Shown here: piece after piece, positions 55,974 through 64,000 of the stretch
Numbering within the stretch: the first letter of the stretch is position 1
Layout: each line of letters opens with the position of its first letter
NCBI RefSeq assembly: GCF_001685485.1
Contig: NZ_BDEL01000001.1
Location: forward strand, 2,291,501-2,355,500
Source: Formosa haliotis
GTDB lineage: Bacteria; Bacteroidota; Bacteroidia; Flavobacteriales; Flavobacteriaceae
Reading direction: 5' to 3'
DNA: 64,000 nt
The notes under the pieces: model-generated
Database searches by the model: none
Told to the model about the DNA's origin: nothing
What the model saw: the letters and a program-made list of their open reading frames with translations, nothing else
Translations under genes and position numbers: made by a program

Positions 55974-57286
55974 ATGGATTTAAAAGAAAAATTAATGTCT
56001 TCGTTTATGGCATTCGAAAATAAAGTCGATGTCGATACACCTGTACATCAAATACGAAACGAAGCCATCAAAATATTTGAAGCTAACGGATTCCCTTCAA
56101 AAAGAGCGAAGCATGGAAATACACGTCATTAAACAGTGTATTAAAACACGATTATAGTTTATTCCCTCAACAAGAGTATGCCATAGAATACGGCGATGTA
56201 AAACGTTTTTTAATACACGAAATCGATTCGTATAAAATCATATTTATAGACGGTAAATATTCATCGCACTTATCGCAAACCACACATGAAGGTATCGATG
56301 TGTGCTTGATGTCTACAGCCTTAACGAAGCCAAAATACCGACTAGTTATTGAGAATTATTTCAATAAAGTAGCAGAAAAAGATGGTTTAACATCTTTAAA
56401 CACGGCATTTTCCAACGAAGGGGCTTACATACATGTTACTAAAAATAAATTGGTTCAAAAACCAATTCAAATTATACATTTTTCTACAGGTACAGAAGAG
56501 GCTGTGATGCATCAACCACGAAATTTAATTGTGGTAGACGAGAATAGCCATGTGCAAATAATAGAGCGTCACCAAAGTTTAACAGACAATCCGGTACTTA
56601 CCAATTCGGTAACCGAAATTTTTGCCAACAAACGTGCTATTGTAGATTATTACAAAATTCAGAACGACAACCAAAATGCGTCGTTAATAGATAATACGTT
56701 TGTTAACCAAAAACAAGAAAGCCATTGCTCTGTGCATACCTTTTCTTTCGGAGGGAAATTAACACGTAACAATCTTAACTTCTACCAAAACGGGGAACGT
56801 ATCGACTCTACCTTAAACGGTATTACCATAATTGGCGACAAACAACATGTAGACCACAATACATTGGTACACCATATCGAACCAAATTGCGAGAGTCACC
56901 AAGATTACAAAGGTATTTTTGCAGACAGTAGTACAGGTGTTTTTAACGGTAAAGTAGTGGTAGATAAAGAAGCTCAAAAAACAAATGCGTTTCAGTCTAA
57001 CAACAACATTTTGTTAAGCGACAAAGCCACGATTAACAGTAAACCACAGTTAGAAATTTTTGCAGACGACGTAAAATGTTCTCACGGTTGTACTATTGGC
57101 CAGTTAGACGAAAGTGCTATGTTTTACCTACGTTCTCGTGGTATTCCTGCTAAAGAAGCCAAAGCCTTATTAATGTATGCGTTTAGTAATAATGTTTTAG
57201 ATTCGGTTAAAATTCCAGAAGTTAAAACAAGAATTAATAAACTTATCGCACAAAAATTAGGTGTAAATCTAGGATTCGATCTTTAA
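55974..57286 (+). pseudogene. sufD: SUF subunit SufD, one frameshift
   Basis: The reading frame from ATG 55974 (MDLKEKLMSSFMAFENK) meets a stop at about 56133, but one extra A in the A5 run at 56099-56103 joins it to the long downstream frame as GFPSKKSEAWKYTSLNSVLKHDYS, the expected SufD sequence at that point. The joined protein has 437 residues and all later family features (HNTLVHHIEPNCESHQDYKG shortened, SRGIPAKEAKALLMYAF). SufD is needed for iron acquisition in the SufBC2D scaffold, and this appears to be the only cluster-assembly system here, so a sequencing error is more likely than real loss. Confidence 0.9.
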
Positions 57287-57300
57287 AATTTGAAGCTAAT

Positions 57301-57379
57301 TCCGGCTTTCGGCAGTCGCTTTTTTCTCGCTCACTCGAAAAAGAGCTCCAACAAACTGCCTCTATCCGGGCTATAAAAA
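57301..57379. repeat. Structured repeat element inside suf operon
   Basis: CCGG (57302-57305) and GGCAGT (57311-57316) pair with ACTGCC (57355-57360) and CCGG (57366-57369). Inside, GCTTTTTTCTCG (57318-57329) and CGAAAAAGAGC (57336-57346) make an imperfect second stem. The nested hairpin sits between sufD and sufS, resembles dispersed flavobacterial intergenic repeats, and could affect readthrough or message stability. Confidence 0.6.
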
Positions 57380-57385
57380 CTAACT

Positions 57386-58600
57386 ATGTTTAACGTTGAA
57401 CACATAAGAAAAGATTTCCCGATACTTAACCGACAAGTAAATGGTAAACCCTTAGTGTATTTAGATAATGCAGCAACTTCGCAAACCCCACAACAGGTTA
57501 TCGATGTTATTGTAGATTATTACAGCAATTACAACGCTAATATCCATCGTGGTGTACATAGTTTAAGCCAAGAAGCAACAGATGCTTACGAGCAAGCACG
57601 GCTAAAAATCCAAAAGCATGTAAATGCAAAATTTAGTCACGAAATTATTTTTACTTCAGGGACTACACATGGTATAAACTTAATTGCCAACGGTTTCGCT
57701 TCACTATTAGAGCAAGGCGACGAAATTATTGTTTCGGCACTAGAGCACCATAGTAATATTGTGCCTTGGCAAATGTTATGCGAGCGTACAGGAGCAGAAT
57801 TAAAGGTCATTCCTATGAATTTGGAAGGTGAGCTAATCATGTCTGAATACGATAAATTACTCACTCCAAATACTAAATTGGTATTTGTAAATCATATTTC
57901 GAATGCTTTAGGCACCATTAATCCTATCGAATACATTATAGAGCAAGCGCATCAAGTAGGTGCTGCGGTTTTAGTAGACGGCGCGCAAGCTTGCCCGCAT
58001 ATTAAACCCGATGTTCAAGCTTTAGATGTCGATTTTTACGTAACATCTGCCCATAAAATGTGCGGACCTACAGGTCAAGGTATGTTATACGGTAAAGAAG
58101 CTTGGCTAAATAAACTACCTCCTTACCAAGGTGGTGGCGAAATGATTGCCGAAGTGAGTTTCGAAAAAACAACCTATGCCGATTTACCCCATAAGTTTGA
58201 AGCAGGAACGCCAAACATTTGTGGCGGTATTGCCTTTGGTGCAGCCATAGATTACATGAACGCTATTGGGTTTGATGCTATAGAAACCTATGAGCACCAA
58301 TTGCTAGCCTATGCGACTATTAAATTATCAGAAATAGAAGGCTTGAAAATCTACGGTACTTCAAAACATAAAACCTCTGTAATTTCGTTTAATTTAGAAG
58401 GTATACATCCTTACGATATAGGTACTATTTTAGACAAATTAGGTATTGCTGTGCGTACTGGTCATCATTGTGCTCAGCCTATCATGAATTTCTTTAATAT
58501 TCCTGGAACGGTAAGAGCGTCGTTTGCATTTTATAACTCTAAAGCAGAAGTTGATGCTTTAGTTGCTGGTGTTAAAAAAGCAAAAATGATGTTGTCGTAA
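57386..58600 (+). CDS. sufS: Cysteine desulfurase SufS
   Basis: 404 residues, PLP-dependent class V enzyme that takes sulfur from cysteine for cluster assembly. PLP-binding Lys224 in SAHKMCG and the persulfide-carrying Cys362 in RTGHHCAQP are present; His in EHHSN also matches. It is the partner of SufE, encoded two genes further on. 99 bp after sufD, across the structured repeat. Confidence 0.97.
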   Translation: MFNVEHIRKDFPILNRQVNGKPLVYLDNAATSQTPQQVIDVIVDYYSNYNANIHRGVHSLSQEATDAYEQARLKIQKHVNAKFSHEIIFTSGTTHGINLIANGFASLLEQGDEIIVSALEHHSNIVPWQMLCERTGAELKVIPMNLEGELIMSEYDKLLTPNTKLVFVNHISNALGTINPIEYIIEQAHQVGAAVLVDGAQACPHIKPDVQALDVDFYVTSAHKMCGPTGQGMLYGKEAWLNKLPPYQGGGEMIAEVSFEKTTYADLPHKFEAGTPNICGGIAFGAAIDYMNAIGFDAIETYEHQLLAYATIKLSEIEGLKIYGTSKHKTSVISFNLEGIHPYDIGTILDKLGIAVRTGHHCAQPIMNFFNIPGTVRASFAFYNSKAEVDALVAGVKKAKMMLS

Positions 58601-58649
58601 GACCAACTTTATTCTCTTTTTTGTAATTTTCTATTTTAAATCATAAATT

Positions 58650-59123
58650 ATGAAATTCATTACAATACTTGCAAGCATCATCTTATTTAGCACTTGTGGT
58701 CTTCATAAAACGAATACTACGGTAGCCGAAAACAGTACAACTACTAAAGCAATAGAAAAAACCCAAAGCGATGTATTTATAGAATATAGTGCTATAACTA
58801 GGGGAAAATTTCTACTTATTAAATTAGAAGACCAGCAAATATCTGTTCAAAGAGATCAACATAAAGAGCCAAAAACAAGAAGTGTTTCGGGTATAGAATG
58901 GGATTTATTAATGGATCGGTTACATGCCACCGACTTAAATACGTTTTCAGATTTAGAAGCACCTTCATCTAAACGCATGCATGATGGCGCAGCTGCAGCC
59001 CGATTAAAAGTTATTGAAGATGATAATATTTATGCGACTCCAGAATTCGATCATGGCCATCCGAATACTAAAATCAAGGCTTTAGTTGATTATATTTTAT
59101 CTCTAGCCGAAAAGGTTGAATAA
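58650..59123 (+). CDS. Small lipoprotein inside suf operon, unknown
   Basis: 157 residues. Lipobox FSTC gives Cys16, then a Thr-rich linker and a compact domain (VFIEYSAITRGKFLLIKLED, shortened; RMHDGAAAARLKVIED; DHGHPNTKIKALVDYIL). The single Cys is the lipidated one. No family recognised. Located between sufS and sufE with small gaps (49 and 36 bp), so it belongs to the operon. A second envelope lipoprotein in a cytoplasmic assembly operon is unexpected. Confidence 0.78.
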   Translation: MKFITILASIILFSTCGLHKTNTTVAENSTTTKAIEKTQSDVFIEYSAITRGKFLLIKLEDQQISVQRDQHKEPKTRSVSGIEWDLLMDRLHATDLNTFSDLEAPSSKRMHDGAAAARLKVIEDDNIYATPEFDHGHPNTKIKALVDYILSLAEKVE

Positions 59124-59159
59124 CACACTTACTATTTGTAATTTTAACAAAAAAAACGC

Positions 59160-59582
59160 GTGACTATACAAGACATACAAAACGACATTATAGACGAATT
59201 CTCAATGTTTGACGATTGGGAAGAACGCTATCAATATATGATCGATTTAGGGAAATCTTTACCCCTTATTGACGAACAATATAAAACCGACGACAATCTT
59301 ATTAAAGGATGCCAGAGCAAAGTTTGGGTTCACGCCGAATTAAAAAACAATGCTGTTCAATTTACAGCAGATAGCGATGCCATTATTACAAAGGGTATTA
59401 TTGCTATATTAATTCGAGTGTTTTCTAATCAGCACCCAAAAGATATCATAGATGCAGACACCAATTTTATAGATCAAATTGGTTTAAAAGAGCATTTATC
59501 GCCTACACGTGCTAACGGTTTAGTTAGCATGGTAAAACAATTAAAAATGTATGCCATTGCATACCAAACACAACTTAGTTAA
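59160..59582 (+). CDS. sufE: SufE sulfur acceptor
   Basis: 140 residues with a GTG start. SufE takes persulfide sulfur from SufS and hands it to SufB. Family motif LIKGCQSKVWV holds the acceptor Cys, and NGLVSMVKQLKMYA closes the domain. Ends 1 bp before the next gene. Confidence 0.95.
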   Translation: MTIQDIQNDIIDEFSMFDDWEERYQYMIDLGKSLPLIDEQYKTDDNLIKGCQSKVWVHAELKNNAVQFTADSDAIITKGIIAILIRVFSNQHPKDIIDADTNFIDQIGLKEHLSPTRANGLVSMVKQLKMYAIAYQTQLS

Positions 59583-59583
59583 G

Positions 59584-59907
59584 ATGAGTACAGAAATAGA
59601 TACAGCCGAATTAGGAGAGAAAATTGTAAAGGTTTTAAAAACCATTTTCGACCCGGAAATACCAGTAGACATTTACGAATTAGGGTTAATTTACGATGTA
59701 TTTGTAAATGAAGATTATGAGGTAAAAATCCTTATGACGCTTACTACACCTAACTGTCCGGTAGCAGAAACTTTGCCTTTAGAAGTAGAAGAAAAAGTAA
59801 AATCGTTAGACATGGTTAAGGATGCAGAAGTAGAAATTACTTTCGATCCGCCATGGAGTCAAGATTTGATGAGCGAAGAGGCGAAACTTGAATTAGGGAT
59901 GCTTTAA
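59584..59907 (+). CDS. DUF59/MIP18-family iron-sulfur assembly factor, SufT-like
   Basis: 107 residues from ATG 59584, the first ATG after the sufE stop; an in-frame start inside sufE is rejected. DUF59 fold with DPEIPVDIYELGLIYDV, LTTPNCPVAETLP (conserved Cys) and FDPPWSQDLMSEEAK. The family assists cluster maturation and is a regular member of suf operons. Confidence 0.93.
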   Translation: MSTEIDTAELGEKIVKVLKTIFDPEIPVDIYELGLIYDVFVNEDYEVKILMTLTTPNCPVAETLPLEVEEKVKSLDMVKDAEVEITFDPPWSQDLMSEEAKLELGML

Positions 59908-59908
59908 T

Positions 59909-60415
59909 ATGGCAGACGACATTGTAAATAGAATAGCTAATAGTAAGCTAAAAGTTCTAGATTTAGAGGATTATTACCCTTCTGGATCTAGAATTCTATT
60001 AGATATTAAAGATTGGCTTCTAGAAGGCATTGTCCTTAAAGAAATCGATTTTAGAGCCCATGTTGCTGCTCATAATTGGGAACAATACCAAAATGCATAT
60101 GTTGCTTTACATTGTAGTACAGATGCCATTATCCCGTCGTGGGCTTACATGCTTATTACAATTCAACTACAACCTGTTGCAAAAAAAATAGTGTTGGGTA
60201 ATTTAAAGGCTCTAGAAACTGCTATTTTTCAAGATATTATTAACTCCTTAGATGTTTCAGAGTTTCAAGATGCACCGGTAATCATAAAAGGCTGCTCCAA
60301 AAAGCCTGTACCCGAAAGTGCTTATATTATGATTACTAATAAAATTAAACCAATAGCACGTTCTATTATGTTTGGCGAAGCATGTTCTAGTGTTCCGTTA
60401 TTTAAAAGAAAATAA
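59909..60415 (+). CDS. DUF2480 family protein
   Basis: 168 residues. DUF2480 has RIANSKLKVLDLEDYYPSG, FRAHVAAHNWEQYQNAYVALHCSTDAIIPSWAYML in short blocks, and the C-terminal KGCSKKPVPESAYIMITNKI. Cysteines in LHCST, KGCSK and EACSS could bind a cluster or metal. Found in Bacteroidota suf operons, function unknown. Starts 1 bp after the DUF59 gene. Confidence 0.87.
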   Translation: MADDIVNRIANSKLKVLDLEDYYPSGSRILLDIKDWLLEGIVLKEIDFRAHVAAHNWEQYQNAYVALHCSTDAIIPSWAYMLITIQLQPVAKKIVLGNLKALETAIFQDIINSLDVSEFQDAPVIIKGCSKKPVPESAYIMITNKIKPIARSIMFGEACSSVPLFKRK

Positions 60416-60446
60416 GATTTATACTTTCTTTTTAGTTCACAACTTA

Positions 60447-60454
60447 TATTTTTG
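60447..60454 (+). promoter_or_regulatory. -7 box of DUF3078 gene
   Basis: TATTTTTG ends 31 bp before the ATG at 60486, so this gene can be expressed apart from the suf operon. Confidence 0.55.
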
Positions 60455-60485
60455 CAACTTAAACGTTATTATAACATAAAAGATT

Positions 60486-61409
60486 ATGAAAAGAATTTTT
60501 ACTATTTGCTTCCTATTGGTAGCAACTGCTTCTTTTGCTCAAACCAAGAGCGAGTTAGAGGCTTTAAAAAAGGCTAAAAAAGATTCTATAAGCGCATTTC
60601 AATCTGAAGTAGATGCTTTACAAAAGAAAATTGATGCATACCCAGGATGGCATATTGGTGCCTTCGGAACCATAGGTGCTAATTTATCTGAATTCAGTAA
60701 TTGGTATGCGCAAGGTTCTCCAAATAACTCGGCAGGTAATATTACCATTACTGCAAATCCATTTGCTAAACTTAACAGAGAAAAGTTTTTCTGGTACAGT
60801 ACAGCAAACATTAACTTAAGCTGGGTAAAATTTGATGACAAAGACGACCCAACAGACAATGAAGATTACAGACAGGCTACAGATGTCTTTACACTGACCT
60901 CTTTATACGGATATAAATTTAGCAGTAAATTAGCTGCTTCTGCACTTGGAGAGTACAGAACTACACTATTAAACAACTTTAACGATCCTGGATATTTAGA
61001 TTTAGGGGTTGGTATTACGTGGACACCGGTACCAGAATTAATAGTAGTAGTACATCCTTTAAACTACAACTTCGTGTTTAGTAATGACGACGTTATTTTC
61101 GATTCGTCTTTAGGGGCAAAAATCGTAGGTAACTATGCTAATTCATGGGGGAAATTAAAAGTAAACTCTAATTTATCTATGTTCTTAAGTTACGATAGTT
61201 CTAATCTTTCTAACTGGACTTGGACCAACGGATTATCTTATACCATCTGGAAAGGTATTGGTCTAGGTTTCGAATTTGGTTTAAGAGACAACAAACAAGA
61301 AGCACTTAATTACGCCATTAATACAGAAGGAATCGAAGATGCAACTTTCGACAATGTAGATAACAAATTACAATCTTATTGGACATTTGGTCTAAGCTAC
61401 GCATTCTAA
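60486..61409 (+). CDS. DUF3078 outer-membrane-like protein
   Basis: 307 residues. Signal peptide ends at SFAQ, followed by a short coiled coil (about 20-52) and a beta-barrel-like domain with NLSEFSNWYAQGSPNN, shared by DUF3078 proteins, ending in FGLSYAF. Function not established. It follows the suf operon but has its own -7 box and a terminator. Confidence 0.85.
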   Translation: MKRIFTICFLLVATASFAQTKSELEALKKAKKDSISAFQSEVDALQKKIDAYPGWHIGAFGTIGANLSEFSNWYAQGSPNNSAGNITITANPFAKLNREKFFWYSTANINLSWVKFDDKDDPTDNEDYRQATDVFTLTSLYGYKFSSKLAASALGEYRTTLLNNFNDPGYLDLGVGITWTPVPELIVVVHPLNYNFVFSNDDVIFDSSLGAKIVGNYANSWGKLKVNSNLSMFLSYDSSNLSNWTWTNGLSYTIWKGIGLGFEFGLRDNKQEALNYAINTEGIEDATFDNVDNKLQSYWTFGLSYAF

Positions 61410-61432
61410 GTCTAAACCATATTTTTATACAG

Positions 61433-61467
61433 AAGAGCTTCAAATGAATTTTTGAAGCTCTTTTTTT
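61433..61467 (+). terminator. Rho-independent terminator after DUF3078 gene
   Basis: AAGAGCTTCAAA (61433-61444) and TTTGAAGCTCTT (61451-61462) form a 12-bp stem with a 6-base loop and T-run, 24 bp after the stop. Confidence 0.9.
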
Positions 61468-61556
61468 ATGCTGTAACCTATTAATTTATAGTCGCATTAA
61501 ACCTTTTCGACATTTTGGAGTCTCATAGTATTATTAACAATAAAATTCCATATTGT

Positions 61557-61844
61557 ATGAAACTAATTAAAATAGGCACCTTAGTATTAGGATTGCTTGC
61601 CTTTACTAATGTTAATGCGCAAGACAAAAAAGGAAATAGAAATCCTGAAAAAGCATTTGAAAAACTGGACGCCAATAATGACGGTAAATTAAGCTTAGAG
61701 GAGTTCTCGGCTAGAAAACAAAAACCTGGAAACGAAGACAAGAAACCTGCAGACAACGAAAAAGTATTTGCTAAAAAAGATACAAACTCTGATGGTTTTC
61801 TAGATTTAAACGAGTTTTCTGCAAGACCTCCAAAAAAAGAATAA
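61557..61844 (+). CDS. Secreted EF-hand protein
   Basis: 95 residues from ATG 61557; the in-frame TTG at 61515 would place residues before a good signal peptide (LAFTNVNAQ). Two EF-hand loops are seen: DANNDGKLSLEE (38-49) and DTNSDGFLDLNE (75-86), separated by a lysine/proline-rich linker. Likely a calcium-binding envelope or secreted protein of unknown partner. Confidence 0.83.
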   Translation: MKLIKIGTLVLGLLAFTNVNAQDKKGNRNPEKAFEKLDANNDGKLSLEEFSARKQKPGNEDKKPADNEKVFAKKDTNSDGFLDLNEFSARPPKKE

Positions 61845-61862
61845 CCCAAACTTTTAGTAGCT

Positions 61863-61980
61863 AAAAGAGGCTGTTTAAAAGGAATAGGAAACCGTAATTC
61901 TGAATTTATTTCAGAATTTATCATAGTGATCCTCTATCATTATGAGCACCTGAATCTTACTTTTTAGACAGCTTTTTATT
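61863..61980. repeat. MITE-like repeat, copy D
   Basis: AAAAGAGGCTGTTTAAAA (61863-61880) and the right end TTTTTAGACAGCTTTTTATT are inverted; the core holds AATTCTGAATTTATTTCAGAATTTATCAT. It lies between convergent genes. Confidence 0.7.
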
Positions 61981-61985
61981 TAAAA

Positions 61986-64000
61986 TTAAGCGTACTCGAC
62001 CCTTACTCGCACCGATTTACTAATGGGCGTATTACTTTTATCGGCAAACTCATCTATTGGAATTAACGGATTTGTTTCTGGATAATAAGCTGCTAAGTTT
62101 CCTACAGGAATGTTATACGGAATCACTAAAAAGTTAAACACCTTACGCTCTACTCCTTTGTAATTACTCATTAAATTTACAACATCAAATTTTTTAAACT
62201 TATAGGTATTCATATCTGTTTCATTCATAAAGAGTACACGTCTTTCATTATGTACTCCACGATATCGGTCATCTAAACCATATATGGTGGTATTAAATTG
62301 ATCGTGAGAGCGAATACTCATCAATAAAAACTCATCGGGTTTTAAATCGTGTATTGGCAAACTAGTTACGGTAAATTTTGCGCGTTTATTTGGCAAGCGA
62401 CTAAAATCTAAATCTCGAACATTGTTTGGCAAATAATACCCCAAACCTTTAGATTTTGTATTCACATCTTTAAAGCCCCGTATTACAGTTCCCATTTTTT
62501 CTCGTAGCAATTCGTAGTCTGTACTTAGGGTTTTCCAATCTACCGGATGATTACCTTTAAAATAGGCTGCTGCAATTCCACCTACAATATCGGGCTCACT
62601 TTTTATATCTTCAGAAATAGGATGCAGAAACCCTTTAGATTGATGTACAATTCCCATACTATTTTCAACCGTAAAATGACGCTGTTTTCCTCCTACAAAG
62701 TCTTTTTCCGATCGTCCTAAAGTTGGTAAAATTAAGGCTGTTTTTCCTACAATACAGTGACTTCTATTTAATTTGGTACTTATCTGTACTGTAAGGTCAC
62801 AATTCTGGAGCGCTTGAGCCGTATATTCCGTATCTGAAGCCGCCGAAACAAAATTTCCGCCCAAAGCCACAAAAACTTTTGCTTTCTTATTATACATCGC
62901 CTGAATAGCATTTACAACATCGACACCTTGGTCTTCTGGCGGATTAAATCCGAAGGTCTCTTTAATGGCATCATTGAATGCACGAGACACATAATGCATA
63001 ATCCCAACCGTTCTATCGCCTTGTACATTACTATGTCCTCGAACAGGACATGTACCTGCACCTGGTTTTCCTAAACTACCTTTTAACAGCAGTAAATTCA
63101 CGCATTCTTTAATATTGTCTACACCATTTTTGTGCTGTGTTAAGCCCATGGCCCAACAAATAATTATCTTTTTAGAATTGGCTAACAGACTTACAACTTC
63201 ATCTATTTTCTCGATATCTACACCACATAAATCTAACAATTGGGCTTCCGATTGTTCATCTAAATGCGACACCAAGGCCTCGTAGCCTTCGGTATAGGTT
63301 TCGATAAATTCATGATCGAAAACCTCTTTTTTAAAAGCATCTAAAACTGCTAATTTCTTCTGGATTAATTTTAAAAGTGCCACATCTTGATTAATTCGGA
63401 CTTGCAGATGATAATCGGCAAGTGCATGTCCGCTACCCAACATACCCGAAATTTCTTGTGGATTTCTAAATCTTGCTAAACCCGCTTCTGCTAGGGGATT
63501 AATACTGACTACATGCCCGCCATTGGCTTTACATTTCTCTAAAGCCGATAACATTCTTGGATGATTAGTTCCCGGATTTTGACCAATAACTAACACAACC
63601 TCGGCCTTATCAAAATCGTCTAATTTCACCGATCCTTTCCCTATACCCAAAGTCTCCGAAAGCCCTACACCACTAGATTCATGACACATATTTGAGCAAT
63701 CGGGCATGTTATTTGTACCTAAAGCTCTGGCAAATAATCCATACAAAAATGCAGCTTCGTTACTAGATCGTCCTGATGTATAAAAAATAGCTTCGTTTGG
63801 GTTTTCTAATTCATGTAAATGATCTGCAATAACATCATACGCATCCTCCCAGCTAATAGGTTCGTAATATATGGCTCCTGGTTTTAGCAACATGGGTTGT
63901 GTTATCCGGCCACTTTTTCCAATTTTATAATCGGTCCATGTAGAAATTTCTTCTATAGAATGCCTTGCATAAAAATCGGCATTCACTTCTTTATTCGTAG
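61986..64000 (-). CDS. Formate-dehydrogenase-like molybdopterin oxidoreductase, cut by right edge
   Basis: At least 670 residues; the frame stays open to the window edge (preceding residues TNKEV), so the GTG at 63986 is not the start and the N-terminus lies outside. It belongs to the molybdopterin oxidoreductase alpha-subunit family that includes FdhA- and YdeP-like proteins: YYEPISWEDAYDVIADHL in short blocks, ALGTNNMPDCSNMCHESS, VLVIGQNPGTNHPRML, AMGLTQHKNGVDN, VRGHSNVQGDRTVG, and a C-terminal MopB-binding domain with RSHDQFNTTIYG. YdeP-type members lack N-terminal iron-sulfur domains and their substrate is unknown, so formate is only a guess. Confidence 0.88.
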   Translation of the reverse strand, partial: TNKEVNADFYARHSIEEISTWTDYKIGKSGRITQPMLLKPGAIYYEPISWEDAYDVIADHLHELENPNEAIFYTSGRSSNEAAFLYGLFARALGTNNMPDCSNMCHESSGVGLSETLGIGKGSVKLDDFDKAEVVLVIGQNPGTNHPRMLSALEKCKANGGHVVSINPLAEAGLARFRNPQEISGMLGSGHALADYHLQVRINQDVALLKLIQKKLAVLDAFKKEVFDHEFIETYTEGYEALVSHLDEQSEAQLLDLCGVDIEKIDEVVSLLANSKKIIICWAMGLTQHKNGVDNIKECVNLLLLKGSLGKPGAGTCPVRGHSNVQGDRTVGIMHYVSRAFNDAIKETFGFNPPEDQGVDVVNAIQAMYNKKAKVFVALGGNFVSAASDTEYTAQALQNCDLTVQISTKLNRSHCIVGKTALILPTLGRSEKDFVGGKQRHFTVENSMGIVHQSKGFLHPISEDIKSEPDIVGGIAAAYFKGNHPVDWKTLSTDYELLREKMGTVIRGFKDVNTKSKGLGYYLPNNVRDLDFSRLPNKRAKFTVTSLPIHDLKPDEFLLMSIRSHDQFNTTIYGLDDRYRGVHNERRVLFMNETDMNTYKFKKFDVVNLMSNYKGVERKVFNFLVIPYNIPVGNLAAYYPETNPLIPIDEFADKSNTPISKSVRVRVEYA

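Noticed and set aside
56099..56103. Programmed ribosomal frameshift in sufD
   Set aside because: No slippery heptamer with a downstream pseudoknot is evident, and similar losses occur in unrelated genes; error or mutation is simpler.
1..64000. tRNA, rRNA, CRISPR array, prophage or complete insertion sequence
   Set aside because: None seen: no tRNA-like TPsiC arms in the gaps, no spaced direct repeats, no transposase, integrase or phage structural genes.

Overview
This 64 kb window is AT-rich and reads as chromosome of a marine, polysaccharide-degrading Bacteroidota, most likely family Flavobacteriaceae. The signs are: -7 promoter boxes of the form TAnnTTTG in front of many genes, weak or absent Shine-Dalgarno sequences, lipoproteins with acidic residues after the lipobox, a type IX secretion (T9SS) C-terminal tail, a TonB-dependent receptor with an N-terminal CarboxypepD-like domain, S46 dipeptidyl peptidase, B-type succinate dehydrogenase, families DUF2480, DUF3078 and DUF4421, and two alginate lyases (PL7 and PL6). 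I saw no rRNA, tRNA, CRISPR array, prophage or intact insertion sequence.

Layout. 1-912: the start of a lipoprotein gene on the minus strand, preceded by a heptanucleotide tandem repeat that currently puts its ATG out of frame, then a gene-free stretch with REP-like hairpins. 0.9-6.2 kb: OmpA-like lipoprotein, exodeoxyribonuclease III, and a large outer-membrane protein of unknown function. 6.5-8.4 kb: PL7 alginate lyase with a palindromic operator, and a HigB/HigA toxin-antitoxin pair. 8.5-15.9 kb: glyS, comF, an Ig-like lipoprotein, an omega-amidase-type hydrolase, a small secreted protein, and an S46 (DPP11-type) peptidase. 16.0-21.7 kb: a three-gene phytate locus (membrane TPR/HTH regulator, TonB-dependent receptor, beta-propeller phytase). 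22.1-24.3 kb: hutG and hutF of histidine degradation. 24.4-27.6 kb: Crp-like regulator, HdeD-family protein and two secreted proteins of unknown role. 28.1-33.8 kb: RND efflux operon. 34.0-39.4 kb: a membrane-embedded MutS-like ATPase and the sdhCAB operon. 39.7-48.1 kb: aminopeptidase P (frameshifted), beta-barrel protein, aspartate kinase with a divergent ACT-like protein, a CoA-disulfide-reductase/rhodanese fusion, alpha/beta hydrolase and two acetyltransferases. 48.5-51.1 kb: PL6 alginate lyase (two frameshifts) behind a promoter with three phased palindromes. 51.3-60.4 kb: thiL, then the SUF iron-sulfur operon (sufA-B-lipoprotein-C-D-S-lipoprotein-E-DUF59-DUF2480), with sufD frameshifted. 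60.5-64 kb: DUF3078 protein, EF-hand protein, and a formate-dehydrogenase-like molybdoenzyme cut by the right edge.

The most notable signals are: the same palindrome (TTGGTYAACCAA) at both alginate lyase promoters about 41 kb apart, with a precise 13-bp-phased triple array at the PL6 gene; the phytate locus with its own membrane-bound one-component regulator; a probable phase-variable lipoprotein gene at the left edge; a family of four MITE-like intergenic repeats, three of them between convergent genes; and four single-base contractions in A or T homopolymers, which together break pepP, sufD and the PL6 gene and look more like sequencing errors than independent mutations.
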